Origin: UBA8106 sp964569695 | GTDB lineage: Bacteria; Acidobacteriota; Vicinamibacteria; Vicinamibacterales; UBA823 | Direction of reading: 5' to 3' | Assembly: GCA_964569695.1 (NCBI GenBank) | Contig: CAZMUA010000011.1 | Location: 1-64,000 of the forward strand | DNA length: 64,000 nt | Shown here: piece by piece, positions 17,723 to 26,970 of the stretch | Numbering within the stretch: the stretch's first letter is position 1 | Layout of the letters: each line of letters begins with the position of its first letter | Program-made: the position numbers and the translations under genes | Notes under the pieces: generated by a model | Told to the model about the DNA's origin: nothing | What the model saw: only the letters and a program-made list of their open reading frames with translations | Database searches by the model: none

Positions 17723-18799
17723 TCACGTCGCAAATCGAAAATTGATAACGTCGCCGTCCTGCACTTCGTATTCTTTGCCTTCGAGTCGCACTTCACCGTG
17801 CTCACGACAAGTATGAAGCGAGCCACGCTCTCTTAATTGTTCGTAGGAAACGACTTCGGCCCTAATGAAGCCTCGGGCGATGTCTGAATGAATTTCGCGT
17901 GCAGCCGCCTGCGCGACGATTCCTTTTGGCACAGCCCATGCGCGACATTCGTCTTCACCAACAGTAAAAAACGAGATGTACCCCAGTAGTTGAAAGGCAG
18001 CACGAATCACACGGTCGAGGCTCGATTCCACAAGTCCGAGATCCTCTAAAAAAGTTTGAGCGTCACTGGGATCTAACTGCGAGATTTCCAGCTCAATTTT
18101 TGCGCAAACCGGCACGTGGGCGTGCGCGAGCTTATCCTTAATCCGTTCTATGCCTGGTGATGCATCGGCTCGTGTATTTTGAGAGAGGTCAGTTTCGTCG
18201 AGGTTAAGGATCAGCAAAAGAGGTTTAGCTGAAAGTAGTTGAAACCCCCGCAGTTGTTTTTTGAGGTATTCATCAAGTTCTAGGGCCCGAACTGGCGTAC
18301 CTTCTTCAAGTGATTCCTTGCATTGCATGAGAACAGCTTTCTCCTGTTCTAATGTGGTTTTCTTACCCTTTTTTAGATCCTGATTGACGCGTTGCAGGCG
18401 CCGTTCTACGACATCTAAATCGTTCAAAATTAGTTCTTCTTCCATCAAACGTATGTCCCGTTCAGGGTCAACGGAGCCTGAAGGTGGGGGTGATGTTTCA
18501 CTTTGAAACGCTCGAACGACGTGAAGTAGAGCATCCGCTTCACGAAAGACCGAAACATCTACGGTTGAAGTCAGACCTTGCTGACCTGTCGGATCAGAAA
18601 ATTGCACAGTGGTTGGTACGTGTTTCTTAGGGTTAAACATTTTCGTCAGGTGGTCGAGCCTTTCATCCGGTACACGTGAAATTCCCACTGCAGTATCTCC
18701 ACGACGTCGGCTATTACTAGTTTCCAGAGCCTGAGTCATTAATTGAAACAGGGTGGTCTTACCAGACGACGGGAAGCCAATCAGGCCTGCACGCAACAT
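17723..18799 (-). CDS. ychF: Ribosome-binding ATPase YchF (Ola1 family)
   Basis: YchF is an Obg-family P-loop NTPase that prefers ATP and binds ribosomes; it acts in stress and redox responses. The 358-residue protein has the P-loop GFPSSGKTTLF near residue 6, NLDE in place of the GTPase NKxD motif (the change that favours ATP), a coiled-coil insert in the middle and a C-terminal TGS domain with RGFIRAEVVSYEQL and LEGKEYEVQDGDVINFRF. I chose the ATG at 18799 because the P-loop then starts at the usual place; the longer upstream reading adds 28 unrelated residues. Confidence 0.93.
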   Translation of the reverse strand: MLRAGLIGFPSSGKTTLFQLMTQALETSNSRRRGDTAVGISRVPDERLDHLTKMFNPKKHVPTTVQFSDPTGQQGLTSTVDVSVFREADALLHVVRAFQSETSPPPSGSVDPERDIRLMEEELILNDLDVVERRLQRVNQDLKKGKKTTLEQEKAVLMQCKESLEEGTPVRALELDEYLKKQLRGFQLLSAKPLLLILNLDETDLSQNTRADASPGIERIKDKLAHAHVPVCAKIELEISQLDPSDAQTFLEDLGLVESSLDRVIRAAFQLLGYISFFTVGEDECRAWAVPKGIVAQAAAREIHSDIARGFIRAEVVSYEQLRERGSLHTCREHGEVRLEGKEYEVQDGDVINFRFAT

Positions 18800-18969
18800 T
18801 GGTTTATAGGAAGTTACCGGTGGTCTGCTGGGCCGACAAGCAGGACGCGTAACATCAATTAATAGAACATTTAATGTTAGCACGCTCTGCAGGTCATCTT
18901 TACGAAACAGCGCCGAATAAGAAATAGGAGAATATTTAGCGAAGATAAATAGAATCCACTATTTGAATG

Positions 18970-18998
18970 TTGACATAAACCTCTGCGTTTCTTACGAT
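18970..18998 (+). promoter_or_regulatory. Promoter of the dcw cluster (PmraZ)
   Basis: A perfect -35 box TTGACA at 18970-18975 and a -10 box TACGAT at 18993-18998 are separated by 17 bases, the ideal spacing for the housekeeping sigma factor. It lies 39-67 bases before the mraZ start codon and is the only clear promoter I see for the long cluster that follows. Confidence 0.75.
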
Positions 18999-19000
18999 TG

Positions 19001-19030
19001 CAGTGGATTTTAATGGCTTAAAGTGGAGTT
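19001..19030 (+). promoter_or_regulatory. Triple 10-bp direct repeat, likely MraZ operator
   Basis: Three consecutive decamers share the pattern xARTGGxxTx, with TGG at 19004, 19014 and 19024, exactly 10 bases (one helical turn) apart. MraZ of E. coli represses its own operon by binding three TGGGN repeats spaced by 5 bases, so both layout and core match. The array begins at the expected transcription start and its last copy (GTGGAG) doubles as the mraZ ribosome site, so bound MraZ would block its own transcription. Confidence 0.65.
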
Positions 19031-19036
19031 AAGTAG

Positions 19037-19477
19037 GTGCTAAGGGGTAATTTCTCAGCAAAAATCGATGATAAGGGTCGGCTCAAGATTCCGACTGCTT
19101 TTCGTGCGTTCATTGAGGAACGTTACGGAACCAGATTGTTTGTGACCAGTCTTTCTGGTGACTGTGCACGTGTCTATCCAATGCCGGTGTGGGAAGGGAT
19201 TGAACAGAAGCTTGCACAAGTTCCCTCATCACACCCTGCCCGTAATAGATTTTTCGACCGAATCAACTATTTTGGACAGCCCGCTGAGTTTGATCGACAG
19301 GGGCGTGTATCGATTCATCAGCGACTTCGTGAGTCAGCGTTAATAGTTGGCGAGGTTGATGTCTTTGGTTTGTATGACTATTTGGACGTGTGGAACCATG
19401 ACCGATTTGTAGCCAAGCTACAGCGCGAACCATATTCCGAAGAGGATGCGCGCGCCTTGGCGGAGTTTGGCATTTGA
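19037..19477 (+). CDS. mraZ: Transcriptional regulator MraZ
   Basis: MraZ is the DNA-binding repressor of the division and cell-wall cluster and forms rings of two-SpoVT-AbrB-domain subunits. The 146-residue protein starts with GTG at 19037, giving MLRGNFSAKIDDKGRLKIP, and has the DxxGR motif of both halves (DDKGRLKIP near residue 11 and DRQGRVSI near residue 87). The ribosome site GTGGAG lies 8 bases before the GTG. The stop overlaps the start of rsmH by three bases. Confidence 0.96.
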   Translation: MLRGNFSAKIDDKGRLKIPTAFRAFIEERYGTRLFVTSLSGDCARVYPMPVWEGIEQKLAQVPSSHPARNRFFDRINYFGQPAEFDRQGRVSIHQRLRESALIVGEVDVFGLYDYLDVWNHDRFVAKLQREPYSEEDARALAEFGI

Positions 19478-20370
19478 CGCATACAACTGTGCATCAGGCA
19501 GCGCTCACCGCAGAGGTGCTGACATTTTTAGCCCCCCAGCGCGGAGGCTTGTTTGTTGACTGCACGGTGGGTTTAGGTGGTCATGCGCGCCTACTACTTG
19601 AACATGGTGCCAGCCGAGTCATTGGGCTTGACCGTGATCGCGAAGCGCTGAGCCAGGCGCACACCGCGTTATCGGCTTGGGCTGAACATGTCGAACTTCA
19701 TCATGCCAATTACAAAGATGTGGACACTGTTCTAAGTGCCTGCCAGATTTCTAGCGTTGACGGCGTGTTAGCAGACCTGGGTGTTTCATCGCTCCATTTA
19801 GATGGCGAAGGCCGTGGGTTTAGTTTTCGCCGTGACGAACCGCTTGATATGCGAATGGACCAGTCGACTGGCCAGACAGCAGCAGACTTGATCCGGAATA
19901 CCTCGGAACAAGCATTAGCGGACATCATCTTTAAATATGGCGAGGAGCGCCAATCACGACGTATTGCCAGAGCTATTGTGGAGGCGAGGCAAACATCACC
20001 TGTAACCTCGACTGGGGCCTTGGCGTCAATCGTGCGGCGCTCATTCAGACGAAAAGGATACACGCGCATAGATCCGGCCACCAGGACTTTTCAAGCGATT
20101 CGGATTTGGGTCAATCAAGAGTTGGATGGATTAGAAGTTGCGTTGGAGGCAATGTGTCGTCGCTTGCGGATGGGGGCTCGGTTAGTCGTGATTTCCTTCC
20201 ATTCACTTGAAGATCGCATCGTGAAACACACGTTCCGAGCGCTTGAGCGTGGAGGCAAGGTGGCGATTCGCGTTTTAACGAAGCGTCCCGTCATTCCTCA
20301 GGACGAAGAAATTGAGCGTAATCCACGCGCAAGATCTGCAAAGTTGCGTGTGGCTGAGAGGGTTGCATGA
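19474..20370 (+). CDS. rsmH: 16S rRNA (cytosine1402-N4)-methyltransferase RsmH
   Basis: RsmH (MraW) methylates N4 of C1402 in 16S rRNA using S-adenosylmethionine. The 298-residue protein has the SAM-binding DCTVGLGGHARLLLEHG at about residues 29-45, GLDRDREAL after it, and the signatures ADLGVSSLHLD, RRDEPLDMRMD and VVISFHSLEDRIVKHTF. It starts with TTG at 19474, in a TTGA overlap with the mraZ stop that indicates coupled translation, and ends in ATGA overlap with ftsL. Confidence 0.96.
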   Translation: MTHTTVHQAALTAEVLTFLAPQRGGLFVDCTVGLGGHARLLLEHGASRVIGLDRDREALSQAHTALSAWAEHVELHHANYKDVDTVLSACQISSVDGVLADLGVSSLHLDGEGRGFSFRRDEPLDMRMDQSTGQTAADLIRNTSEQALADIIFKYGEERQSRRIARAIVEARQTSPVTSTGALASIVRRSFRRKGYTRIDPATRTFQAIRIWVNQELDGLEVALEAMCRRLRMGARLVVISFHSLEDRIVKHTFRALERGGKVAIRVLTKRPVIPQDEEIERNPRARSAKLRVAERVA

Positions 20371-20762
20371 AGTCGCAATGGTCTGAGTATGAAGTCACGC
20401 CGAACGTGCAGAACACTGTGATCGTTCGTGAACCTGACAAAAGACAGCAAAGGGAACTCTGGCGTTGGGTAAGGTGGGGGATAGTACTCGTGACAGTGGT
20501 CTTGTTTTCCGCGTGGCAAAACTTTGAGTTAATACAGCATGGGTATCGTATTGAAGATTTGCGCAAAGAACACGAGATAGAAAAATCACTAAATAAGGAA
20601 CTTCGTCTTGAAATTGAACAGCTGACGGCGCCAAAGGTAGTTGAAAGGATAGCCACTGAAGAACTGAACTTGGTAGTGCCGTCACAGGATCAGGTGATCG
20701 TAATAGAACGGTTCGAGGTGGCACCGCCGCCTGACACTGCGATAGTGGCTACTCGTAGATAG
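20367..20762 (+). CDS. ftsL: Cell division protein FtsL
   Basis: FtsL is a bitopic protein of the divisome that pairs with FtsB and FtsQ and activates FtsWI. The 131-residue sequence has a basic cytoplasmic start, one membrane helix at about residues 36-51, then a coiled-coil region (about 60-90, rich in Glu, Lys and Leu) ending in an A-x-E-E-L-N-L pattern as in FtsL. Sequence identity in the family is low; position between rsmH and ftsI fixes the call. It starts in an ATGA overlap with rsmH. Confidence 0.82.
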   Translation: MKSQWSEYEVTPNVQNTVIVREPDKRQQRELWRWVRWGIVLVTVVLFSAWQNFELIQHGYRIEDLRKEHEIEKSLNKELRLEIEQLTAPKVVERIATEELNLVVPSQDQVIVIERFEVAPPPDTAIVATRR

Positions 20763-20778
20763 ATATAGGGGGGAGTGA

Positions 20779-22902
20779 TTGACCAAGCGGTCAAAAGGTA
20801 TTGGCCCACTTTTTGCTGATGATTCTCAAGCCGGCATGTCCGGTGAAGAGATTGAGAAGCAGACAGCAGCAGTTGGTGCGAGTGACCAGTGGCGTCACAC
20901 AATACGAGGTCGAGTTACCTGGGTGGCAGTGTTCTTGCTGGGGTGGATGTGCGTGATCGGCGGTCGATTATGGGTCGTCCAAGTTTATCACCACGATTTT
21001 TATTTGGACCAGGCTGCGATTCAGCAGGAACAAACACTTTCAGTGCCTGCGAAGCGAGGAGATATTCTCGATCGAAAAGGCCGCGTATTGGCAATGAGTA
21101 TCGAGGCAGACACCATTACTGCGATACCGAGACAGATCAATAACGCTGAGGTGGTTGCCAAGCAACTCTGCGACGTGTTGGAAGATTGCGGTATGGGCGG
21201 CTACCTAAGTGTGGAAGAGCTCACCGCGCGATTGGATACTGACCGAGCCTTTGCCTATATCCGTCGGCAAGCGTTACCCACGGTTAAAGCACGAATTGCG
21301 GCGCTAAAGATTGAGGGGATTGGGTGGATTAAAGAGGAGCGCCGCTATTACCCGAATCGCGAAATGGCCGCGCATCTCCTCGGGTATGTTGGGCTAGATA
21401 ACAAAGGTCTTGGCGGGGTTGAATCTAGGTATCAATCAAGGATTCTAGGTCAGCCTGGCAAGATCCTGTTTCAGACAGACGCTCGCCATCGCGCATTTGT
21501 CAGTCGGATCGAACAGGCTCCCACCGTTGGCGCAACGCTTGAATTGACGATTGACGAATACCTGCAACATATTGCAGAACGAGAACTCCGTAGAGGGATC
21601 GTGGAGCACCGTGCGGACGCTGGCACAGTCATCATCCTCCAACCACATACCGGCGAAGTGCTCGCACTCGCTAATTGGCCAACCTTCAATCCAAATGTGT
21701 TCAGATTTTCGACTAACAAAGACCGTCGGAATCGTGCGACTCAGGGCCAGTACGAGCCGGGTTCCACTTTCAAGATCGTTACGGCAGCTGCTGCGCTCGA
21801 AGAAAAGGTGATTGCACCAGACGATTTGGTCGACGTGAGTGAGGGAATGATTCACTTTGGTAAACGCACGATTCACGATACTACGAATTACGGCACGCTG
21901 TCGTTTGCTGACGTAATCGTCAAATCGAGCAACGTGGGCACGATTCTCGTTGGTCAGAAAATCGGCGCCGATCGACTTGACGAGTATACGCGCCGGTTTG
22001 GATTTGGCCGAAGGCTGTCACAGGATTTTAGCGGAGAGGGGCGTGGCCAGATGACGTCCCCAGAAGAGCTGGATCCCAGTGCGTTGGCTTCCGTGTCGAT
22101 GGGGTATCAAATCGGGGTGACACCCCTCCAGATGGCTGTGGCCACAAGCGTGATCGCCAACGGAGGTAATTTAATTGAACCTCACGTCGTGAAGGCGCTT
22201 GTAGCAAACGGGCGTCGAGTCAAGATGAAACGGGAACCTCCGCAACGGGTGATCACTCGGGCAACAGCCAACACTGTGACATCAATAATGGAGGATGTAG
22301 TTCGTCTAGGTACTGCTAAGCGAGCCCGGATTCCAGGTTATACGATTGCTGGAAAAACCGGGACCGCTGCAAAAATCGTCAACAAGACATATTCAAAGAG
22401 CCTGTACAATTCCTCGTTTGTCGGGTTCGCACCATCACGTGCACCAGAGCTGACGATTCTCGTAGTCATTGATTCACCGAAAGCCGGACATACCTACGGC
22501 GGGGTTGTTGCCGCACCCATATTTAAACGCATTGCCGAGTCGGCACTTAGGTATTTAGAAATCTCTCCGACTCTTCATGCTTCGTCACCAATCTTGGTGC
22601 CGAAAACTTCAGCATCGGAATCCAAAACGGCAGGCGCTCGACAGCGTCCCGCGGCTATGACGGCGATAGCGACGGTCAAGTCTGACCAAGTCGTTATGCC
22701 AGACCTGCGAGGCCTAAGTGCGCGGCAGGCGTTGCGGGCACTGGCTAAGCTTGAAGTTCGCGCTCGTCTTGAAGGCAATGGTTTTGTAGTTGAGCAAACA
22801 CCAGAACAAGGAAAACCAATCGACCGAGATTTCGAATGTGTTTTGAGACTCGATCGTACTGTGCCCATTCCAAGGGCTTCTACTAATGAGGCAAGTCCAT
22901 GA
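20779..22902 (+). CDS. ftsI: Septal peptidoglycan transpeptidase FtsI with C-terminal PASTA domain
   Basis: This class B penicillin-binding protein crosslinks septal peptidoglycan. The 707 residues hold a cytoplasmic tail, one membrane helix at about 45-65, a dimerisation domain and the transpeptidase with S329-x-x-K332, S383-S-N385 and K526-T-G528. A PASTA domain follows at about residues 635-695 (VVMPDLRGLSARQALRAL), a feature of FtsI/SpoVD types outside gamma-proteobacteria. The start is TTG at 20779 after a GGGGGGAG ribosome site only three bases upstream, which is unusually close. The stop overlaps murE by four bases. Confidence 0.94.
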   Translation: MTKRSKGIGPLFADDSQAGMSGEEIEKQTAAVGASDQWRHTIRGRVTWVAVFLLGWMCVIGGRLWVVQVYHHDFYLDQAAIQQEQTLSVPAKRGDILDRKGRVLAMSIEADTITAIPRQINNAEVVAKQLCDVLEDCGMGGYLSVEELTARLDTDRAFAYIRRQALPTVKARIAALKIEGIGWIKEERRYYPNREMAAHLLGYVGLDNKGLGGVESRYQSRILGQPGKILFQTDARHRAFVSRIEQAPTVGATLELTIDEYLQHIAERELRRGIVEHRADAGTVIILQPHTGEVLALANWPTFNPNVFRFSTNKDRRNRATQGQYEPGSTFKIVTAAAALEEKVIAPDDLVDVSEGMIHFGKRTIHDTTNYGTLSFADVIVKSSNVGTILVGQKIGADRLDEYTRRFGFGRRLSQDFSGEGRGQMTSPEELDPSALASVSMGYQIGVTPLQMAVATSVIANGGNLIEPHVVKALVANGRRVKMKREPPQRVITRATANTVTSIMEDVVRLGTAKRARIPGYTIAGKTGTAAKIVNKTYSKSLYNSSFVGFAPSRAPELTILVVIDSPKAGHTYGGVVAAPIFKRIAESALRYLEISPTLHASSPILVPKTSASESKTAGARQRPAAMTAIATVKSDQVVMPDLRGLSARQALRALAKLEVRARLEGNGFVVEQTPEQGKPIDRDFECVLRLDRTVPIPRASTNEASP

Positions 22903-24449
22903 CATTGGGCGATCTGTTACGTCGAGCAGATGAACTTGCCACCAGTCGTATGTCAGAGTCAGTGATACAGTCTCCGGTTGCTTCACAAATTGTTAATGCA
23001 GTCACCCATGATTCTCGAAACGTTCAACCTGGCACTCTTTTTGTTGGCCTTCAAGGTGAACACGCCGATGGGGCAACGTACGCCAGAGAGGCAGAGCGTC
23101 GCGGTGCGGTCGCAGTCGTTTCAGATTCCCCTCAAAAAACTGAAGTAAATCTTCCGTGGATTACAGTTTCGGATGCGCGTGAAGCCCTTGCCGCTCTCTC
23201 TGCATCTTTTTACGATCTTCCAAGTCACGAATTAATGGTGTTGGGCATTACCGGCACAAATGGCAAGACCACTACAACCCATCTTCTGAGTGAAATTTTT
23301 GAACAGGCGGGGATGCCGTGTGGACGATTAGGCACAGGTAGCCACCAGATTGGGAACGAAACTCGCGAAGCGGTGCTAACAACTCCGGAAGCGCCAGACA
23401 TTCAAGGCCTGCTTCGTGAACTCGTAGATGGCGGTTCGATGGTGTGTGCGATGGAAGTTTCATCCCACGGGCTAGCTTTACGGCGAGCTGACTTCACCCG
23501 CTTTACCGCAGCGGTGTTCACAAATCTTAGCCGTGACCATCTTGATTTTCATGGTGATATGAACAGCTATTTTCTGGCAAAGCGTCGATTGTTCGACGGG
23601 TTACCTTCAGATGCACGGACGATCGTGAACCTCGACGACCCACGAGGATCTTTGCTCGCGACTGCAGCATCTCGGCCGGTCACCTATGCGATCGACCACC
23701 CGGCGGATGTGGTCTCAGAGGTCATCGATTCATCCTTTGATGGACTGGTCTTTAATGTGCGGACGCCCCGAGGGTCCTTGCATCTCAGGTCTAATCTTTT
23801 GGGACGCATTAATGTCTATAACATATTGGCGGCGGTCGCGACCGCAATAGCGTTGGATCTGCCTTTCGATGCGATTGAGCAGGGTGTGGAATCACTAAAG
23901 AGCGTGCCAGGACGCATGCAAGTTGTCTCACATGGTGACGATGACCTAACGGTAATTGTCGATTTTGCTCATACAGACGACGCATTAAAGCAGGTACTTG
24001 AAGGGACACGAGCTCTCACTAGCGACAGAATCGTTGTGGTGTTCGGTTGCGGAGGAGATCGCGACCGGTCAAAACGTCCTCTGATGGGCGCTGTCGCTGC
24101 TCGTTTAGGTGATGTTGTCATAGTCACGTCTGACAATCCTCGCTCTGAAGATCCACTTGCCATTATGGAAGACATTACGCACGGGATGGATTCGGCGACT
24201 CAGCGGTCCAATGCTGAGGATGGAGAAGGGACGGCCGACTTTTTTCGAACGCCGTATCTTACGATCAGTGATCGCAAACTAGCTATTGAACGAGCGATTC
24301 GAGAAGCGCACGCAGGGGACGTAGTCGTTATTGCAGGCAAGGGGCACGAAACCTATCAAGAAATCGGAAGCGAACGACGGTCGTTTGATGACCTGGAAAT
24401 CGCCCAAGACGCATTACGTCGTCGGCGGACGAATGCTCTTGTGTCGTAG
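22899..24449 (+). CDS. murE: UDP-MurNAc-tripeptide synthetase MurE (meso-diaminopimelate adding)
   Basis: MurE adds the third amino acid to UDP-MurNAc-L-Ala-D-Glu in the cytoplasm. The 516-residue protein has the ATP-binding GITGTNGKTTTTHL at about residues 115-128, the central EVSSHGLALRRAD and NLSRDHLDFHGDM stretches, and the DNPR motif at residues 412-415 that reads meso-diaminopimelate, so the wall is of DAP type. It overlaps ftsI (ATGA) and is followed by murF after seven bases. Confidence 0.96.
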   Translation: MTLGDLLRRADELATSRMSESVIQSPVASQIVNAVTHDSRNVQPGTLFVGLQGEHADGATYAREAERRGAVAVVSDSPQKTEVNLPWITVSDAREALAALSASFYDLPSHELMVLGITGTNGKTTTTHLLSEIFEQAGMPCGRLGTGSHQIGNETREAVLTTPEAPDIQGLLRELVDGGSMVCAMEVSSHGLALRRADFTRFTAAVFTNLSRDHLDFHGDMNSYFLAKRRLFDGLPSDARTIVNLDDPRGSLLATAASRPVTYAIDHPADVVSEVIDSSFDGLVFNVRTPRGSLHLRSNLLGRINVYNILAAVATAIALDLPFDAIEQGVESLKSVPGRMQVVSHGDDDLTVIVDFAHTDDALKQVLEGTRALTSDRIVVVFGCGGDRDRSKRPLMGAVAARLGDVVIVTSDNPRSEDPLAIMEDITHGMDSATQRSNAEDGEGTADFFRTPYLTISDRKLAIERAIREAHAGDVVVIAGKGHETYQEIGSERRSFDDLEIAQDALRRRRTNALVS

Positions 24450-24456
24450 AGGCTGT

Positions 24457-25878
24457 ATGGTGCCAGAAGTTTTGGGAACGCAATTAACAGTTGGAGAGGT
24501 TGCGAAGGCGATGGAAGGGCGTTTGATGTCAGGGAGCCTAGAGATACCAGTCGATGCGGTATCCATCGACACTCGGTCGGCGTCACGCGGCGATCTGTTT
24601 TTTGCCATACAGGGTAACCGTTTTGATGGTCACCACTTTGTTGATGAAGCCCTTGGCCGGGGAGCGTGTGGTGCTGTTGTGAGCGAGTCGTTCACTCTTC
24701 CGCCGTCTAGTTCTTTGAGCGAACCGGTCATGATCGTTGTTTCTGACACGGTTCGAGCCCTGCAGTTGCTGGGTAGGCATGTTCGCCGGCAGTCAGGGTC
24801 TAAGGTGGTAGCCATCACGGGCAGTGCTGGCAAAACGTCCACCAAAGAGATGACCGCCGATCTTCTTAGCGCGAGGTACCGTGTCGTTCGCAATGAAGGA
24901 AATTTGAATAACCATATTGGGCTTCCGTTGTCGCTGATCAAGTTGCTCTCAAAACCTGATGTTGCCGTGGTGGAACTCGGGATGAGTCAAGCCGGAGAAA
25001 TTGGTGCTCTAGTGGCGATTGCTGAACCTGAAGTGAGAGTGTGGACGAACGTCTCTGAAGCTCTTCTATCGTCTTTTGTTTCGATTGAACTTTTTGCGGA
25101 CGCCTAAGCCGAGATTCTTGAAGGTGCAAACCGCAGTGACAAATTAGTTGCCAATGCGAATGACGAGCGCGTAATGACACACGCTGCCAGGTTTGCCGGT
25201 CAGGTTAGCACCTTTGGTGTTGGAGTGCCGGCCGATGTTTTTGCCGAAGACGTGCAGGATTACGGTCTTGATGGGGTCAAGGCTTCCGTTCGAACTGCTG
25301 AGGGCGAGTTCGAGGTGCATGTTCCGCTTCTAGGTCGTGGACAGCTTGCTAACGCTCTGGCTGCAATCACTGTGGCGCTGCAATTTCAAATTTCACTTAA
25401 TGACATTGCAATTCGGATTGAAAAATTTCGTCCCTTGCCGCATCGCGGCCAGGCAATCAAATTAAAAAATGGCATCACAGTGATCGACGATTCCTACAAT
25501 TCTAATCCGGCGGCACTCACCACATTATGTAACGCGGTTCGATCCACTAACGTCCCAGGTCGTCGTATTGCAGTCATCGGAGAGATGCTGGATCTCGGGT
25601 CTCAATCGTCTCAGTTACACAAGAAATGCGGTCAGATGATAGCTGCGTGTGGTTTTCAAGAACTTGTAGTGATTGGCAATGATTACGCAAATGACTTTAT
25701 TACCGCAGCAGTCGCTGCCGGGATATCGCCGGGTTCAGTTCAACAAGCCGACACGAGTGAAATGGCAGTTCCTCTAGTGCTGGATTTGATGCAGGCAGGC
25801 GACTTAATCGTCGTTAAAGGCTCTCGAGGAATCCGTACGGATATCGTTGTTGAAGGCATAACTCGAGGTTACGCCTAA
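24457..25878 (+). pseudogene. murF: murF interrupted by an in-frame TAA (UDP-MurNAc-pentapeptide synthetase)
   Basis: MurF adds D-Ala-D-Ala to UDP-MurNAc-tripeptide. The reading frame from ATG 24457 (after an AGAGG ribosome site) matches MurF along its whole length, but codon 217 is TAA at 25105-25107, and the same frame then continues to 25878 with no base gained or lost. The N-terminal piece has the P-loop ITGSAGKTSTKEM and NEGNLNNHIGLPLSL. The C-terminal piece begins AEILEGANRSDKLVANAND and has DDSYNSNPAAL and VIGEMLDLG. Just before the stop, several usually conserved residues also differ, such as HL changed to LL. murF is essential, so a base error, read-through, or restart at the ATG at 25174 must be considered. 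The end overlaps mraY by one base. Confidence 0.85.
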
Positions 25879-26963
25879 TGCTTTACCATCTTCTCTATCC
25901 TTATGGTGTCCAGATTTCGTTATTGAATGTAACGCAGTATGTGACATTCCGTACCGCAGCGGCGAGTCTAACGGCTCTAGCGATTAGCCTGATGTTCGGC
26001 CCATGGATGATTCGAAAACTTCGAGACGCGCAAATTGGACAAGTGATTCGAAACACTGGGCCGATTACACATCAACCAAAAGCTGGCACGCCCACCATGG
26101 GTGGACTTCTGATTTTGACTGCCGCGATTTTTCCCACATTACTGTGGGCCGATCTGACTAATGCTTATGTGTGGATTGCCGTGCTGTCCACTCTAGCTTT
26201 TGCCAGTATCGGGTTTGTTGATGATTACCTGAAATTGAGACGACGGTCTCATCATGGTCTTCGTCCACGTTATAAATTTGTTGCGCAAGTAGTAGTTGCG
26301 TCGTTAGTAGGAGTAGCTATCCTAGCCTTGACGGAGCAAAACCTCTATAACACGCGTCTCAATTTTCCATTCTTCAAAGAGTTGGTTCCAGACCTCGGCT
26401 TTTTGTACCTGCCATTCGCTATTCTTGTCTTGGTAGGAGCTTCCAATGCCGTCAACTTAACGGATGGTCTCGACGGTTTAGCCATTGGCACGTTTACGAT
26501 TGCTGCCGCAGCCTTTACTGGGTTGACTTACATTACCGGACATAGCGTATTTGCTGAATACCTCTTGCTTGTTCGGTTTTCCCCAGCGGCAGAACTCACG
26601 ATTTTCTGTGGAGCGCTAGTGGGCGCGAGCCTTGGCTTTCTCTGGTACAACGCCTATCCAGCTGATATTTTCATGGGCGACGTTGGCTCGTTAGCACTCG
26701 GTGGTGCACTTGGGACAGTGGCTGTTCTTATTAAGCAAGAATTGCTTCTACTGATTGTTGGCGGGGTGTTTGTGGCAGAGGCGCTGTCGGTAATTATTCA
26801 GGTCTGCTCTTTCCGAATGACGGGTCGTCGGGTTTTTAAGATGGCGCCATTGCACCATCACTTTGAATTACAAGGTTGGAGTGAGCCAAAGATCATGACT
26901 CGGTTCCTTGTCGTTGCTGTAATTTTTGCACTTTTCAGTTTAACGACATTGAAGTTGCGATAA
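25878..26963 (+). CDS. mraY: Phospho-MurNAc-pentapeptide transferase MraY
   Basis: MraY transfers phospho-MurNAc-pentapeptide to undecaprenyl phosphate, making lipid I in the inner membrane. The 361-residue protein has about ten hydrophobic segments and the family motifs HQPKAGTPTMGG, FVDDYLKLRRRSHHGL (catalytic Asp pair), NAVNLTDGLDGLA and FMGDVGSLALGG, and ends with PLHHHFELQGWSE. It overlaps the murF stop by one base and is followed by murD. Confidence 0.97.
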   Translation: MLYHLLYPYGVQISLLNVTQYVTFRTAAASLTALAISLMFGPWMIRKLRDAQIGQVIRNTGPITHQPKAGTPTMGGLLILTAAIFPTLLWADLTNAYVWIAVLSTLAFASIGFVDDYLKLRRRSHHGLRPRYKFVAQVVVASLVGVAILALTEQNLYNTRLNFPFFKELVPDLGFLYLPFAILVLVGASNAVNLTDGLDGLAIGTFTIAAAAFTGLTYITGHSVFAEYLLLVRFSPAAELTIFCGALVGASLGFLWYNAYPADIFMGDVGSLALGGALGTVAVLIKQELLLLIVGGVFVAEALSVIIQVCSFRMTGRRVFKMAPLHHHFELQGWSEPKIMTRFLVVAVIFALFSLTTLKLR

Positions 26964-26970
26964 GGCGGAC

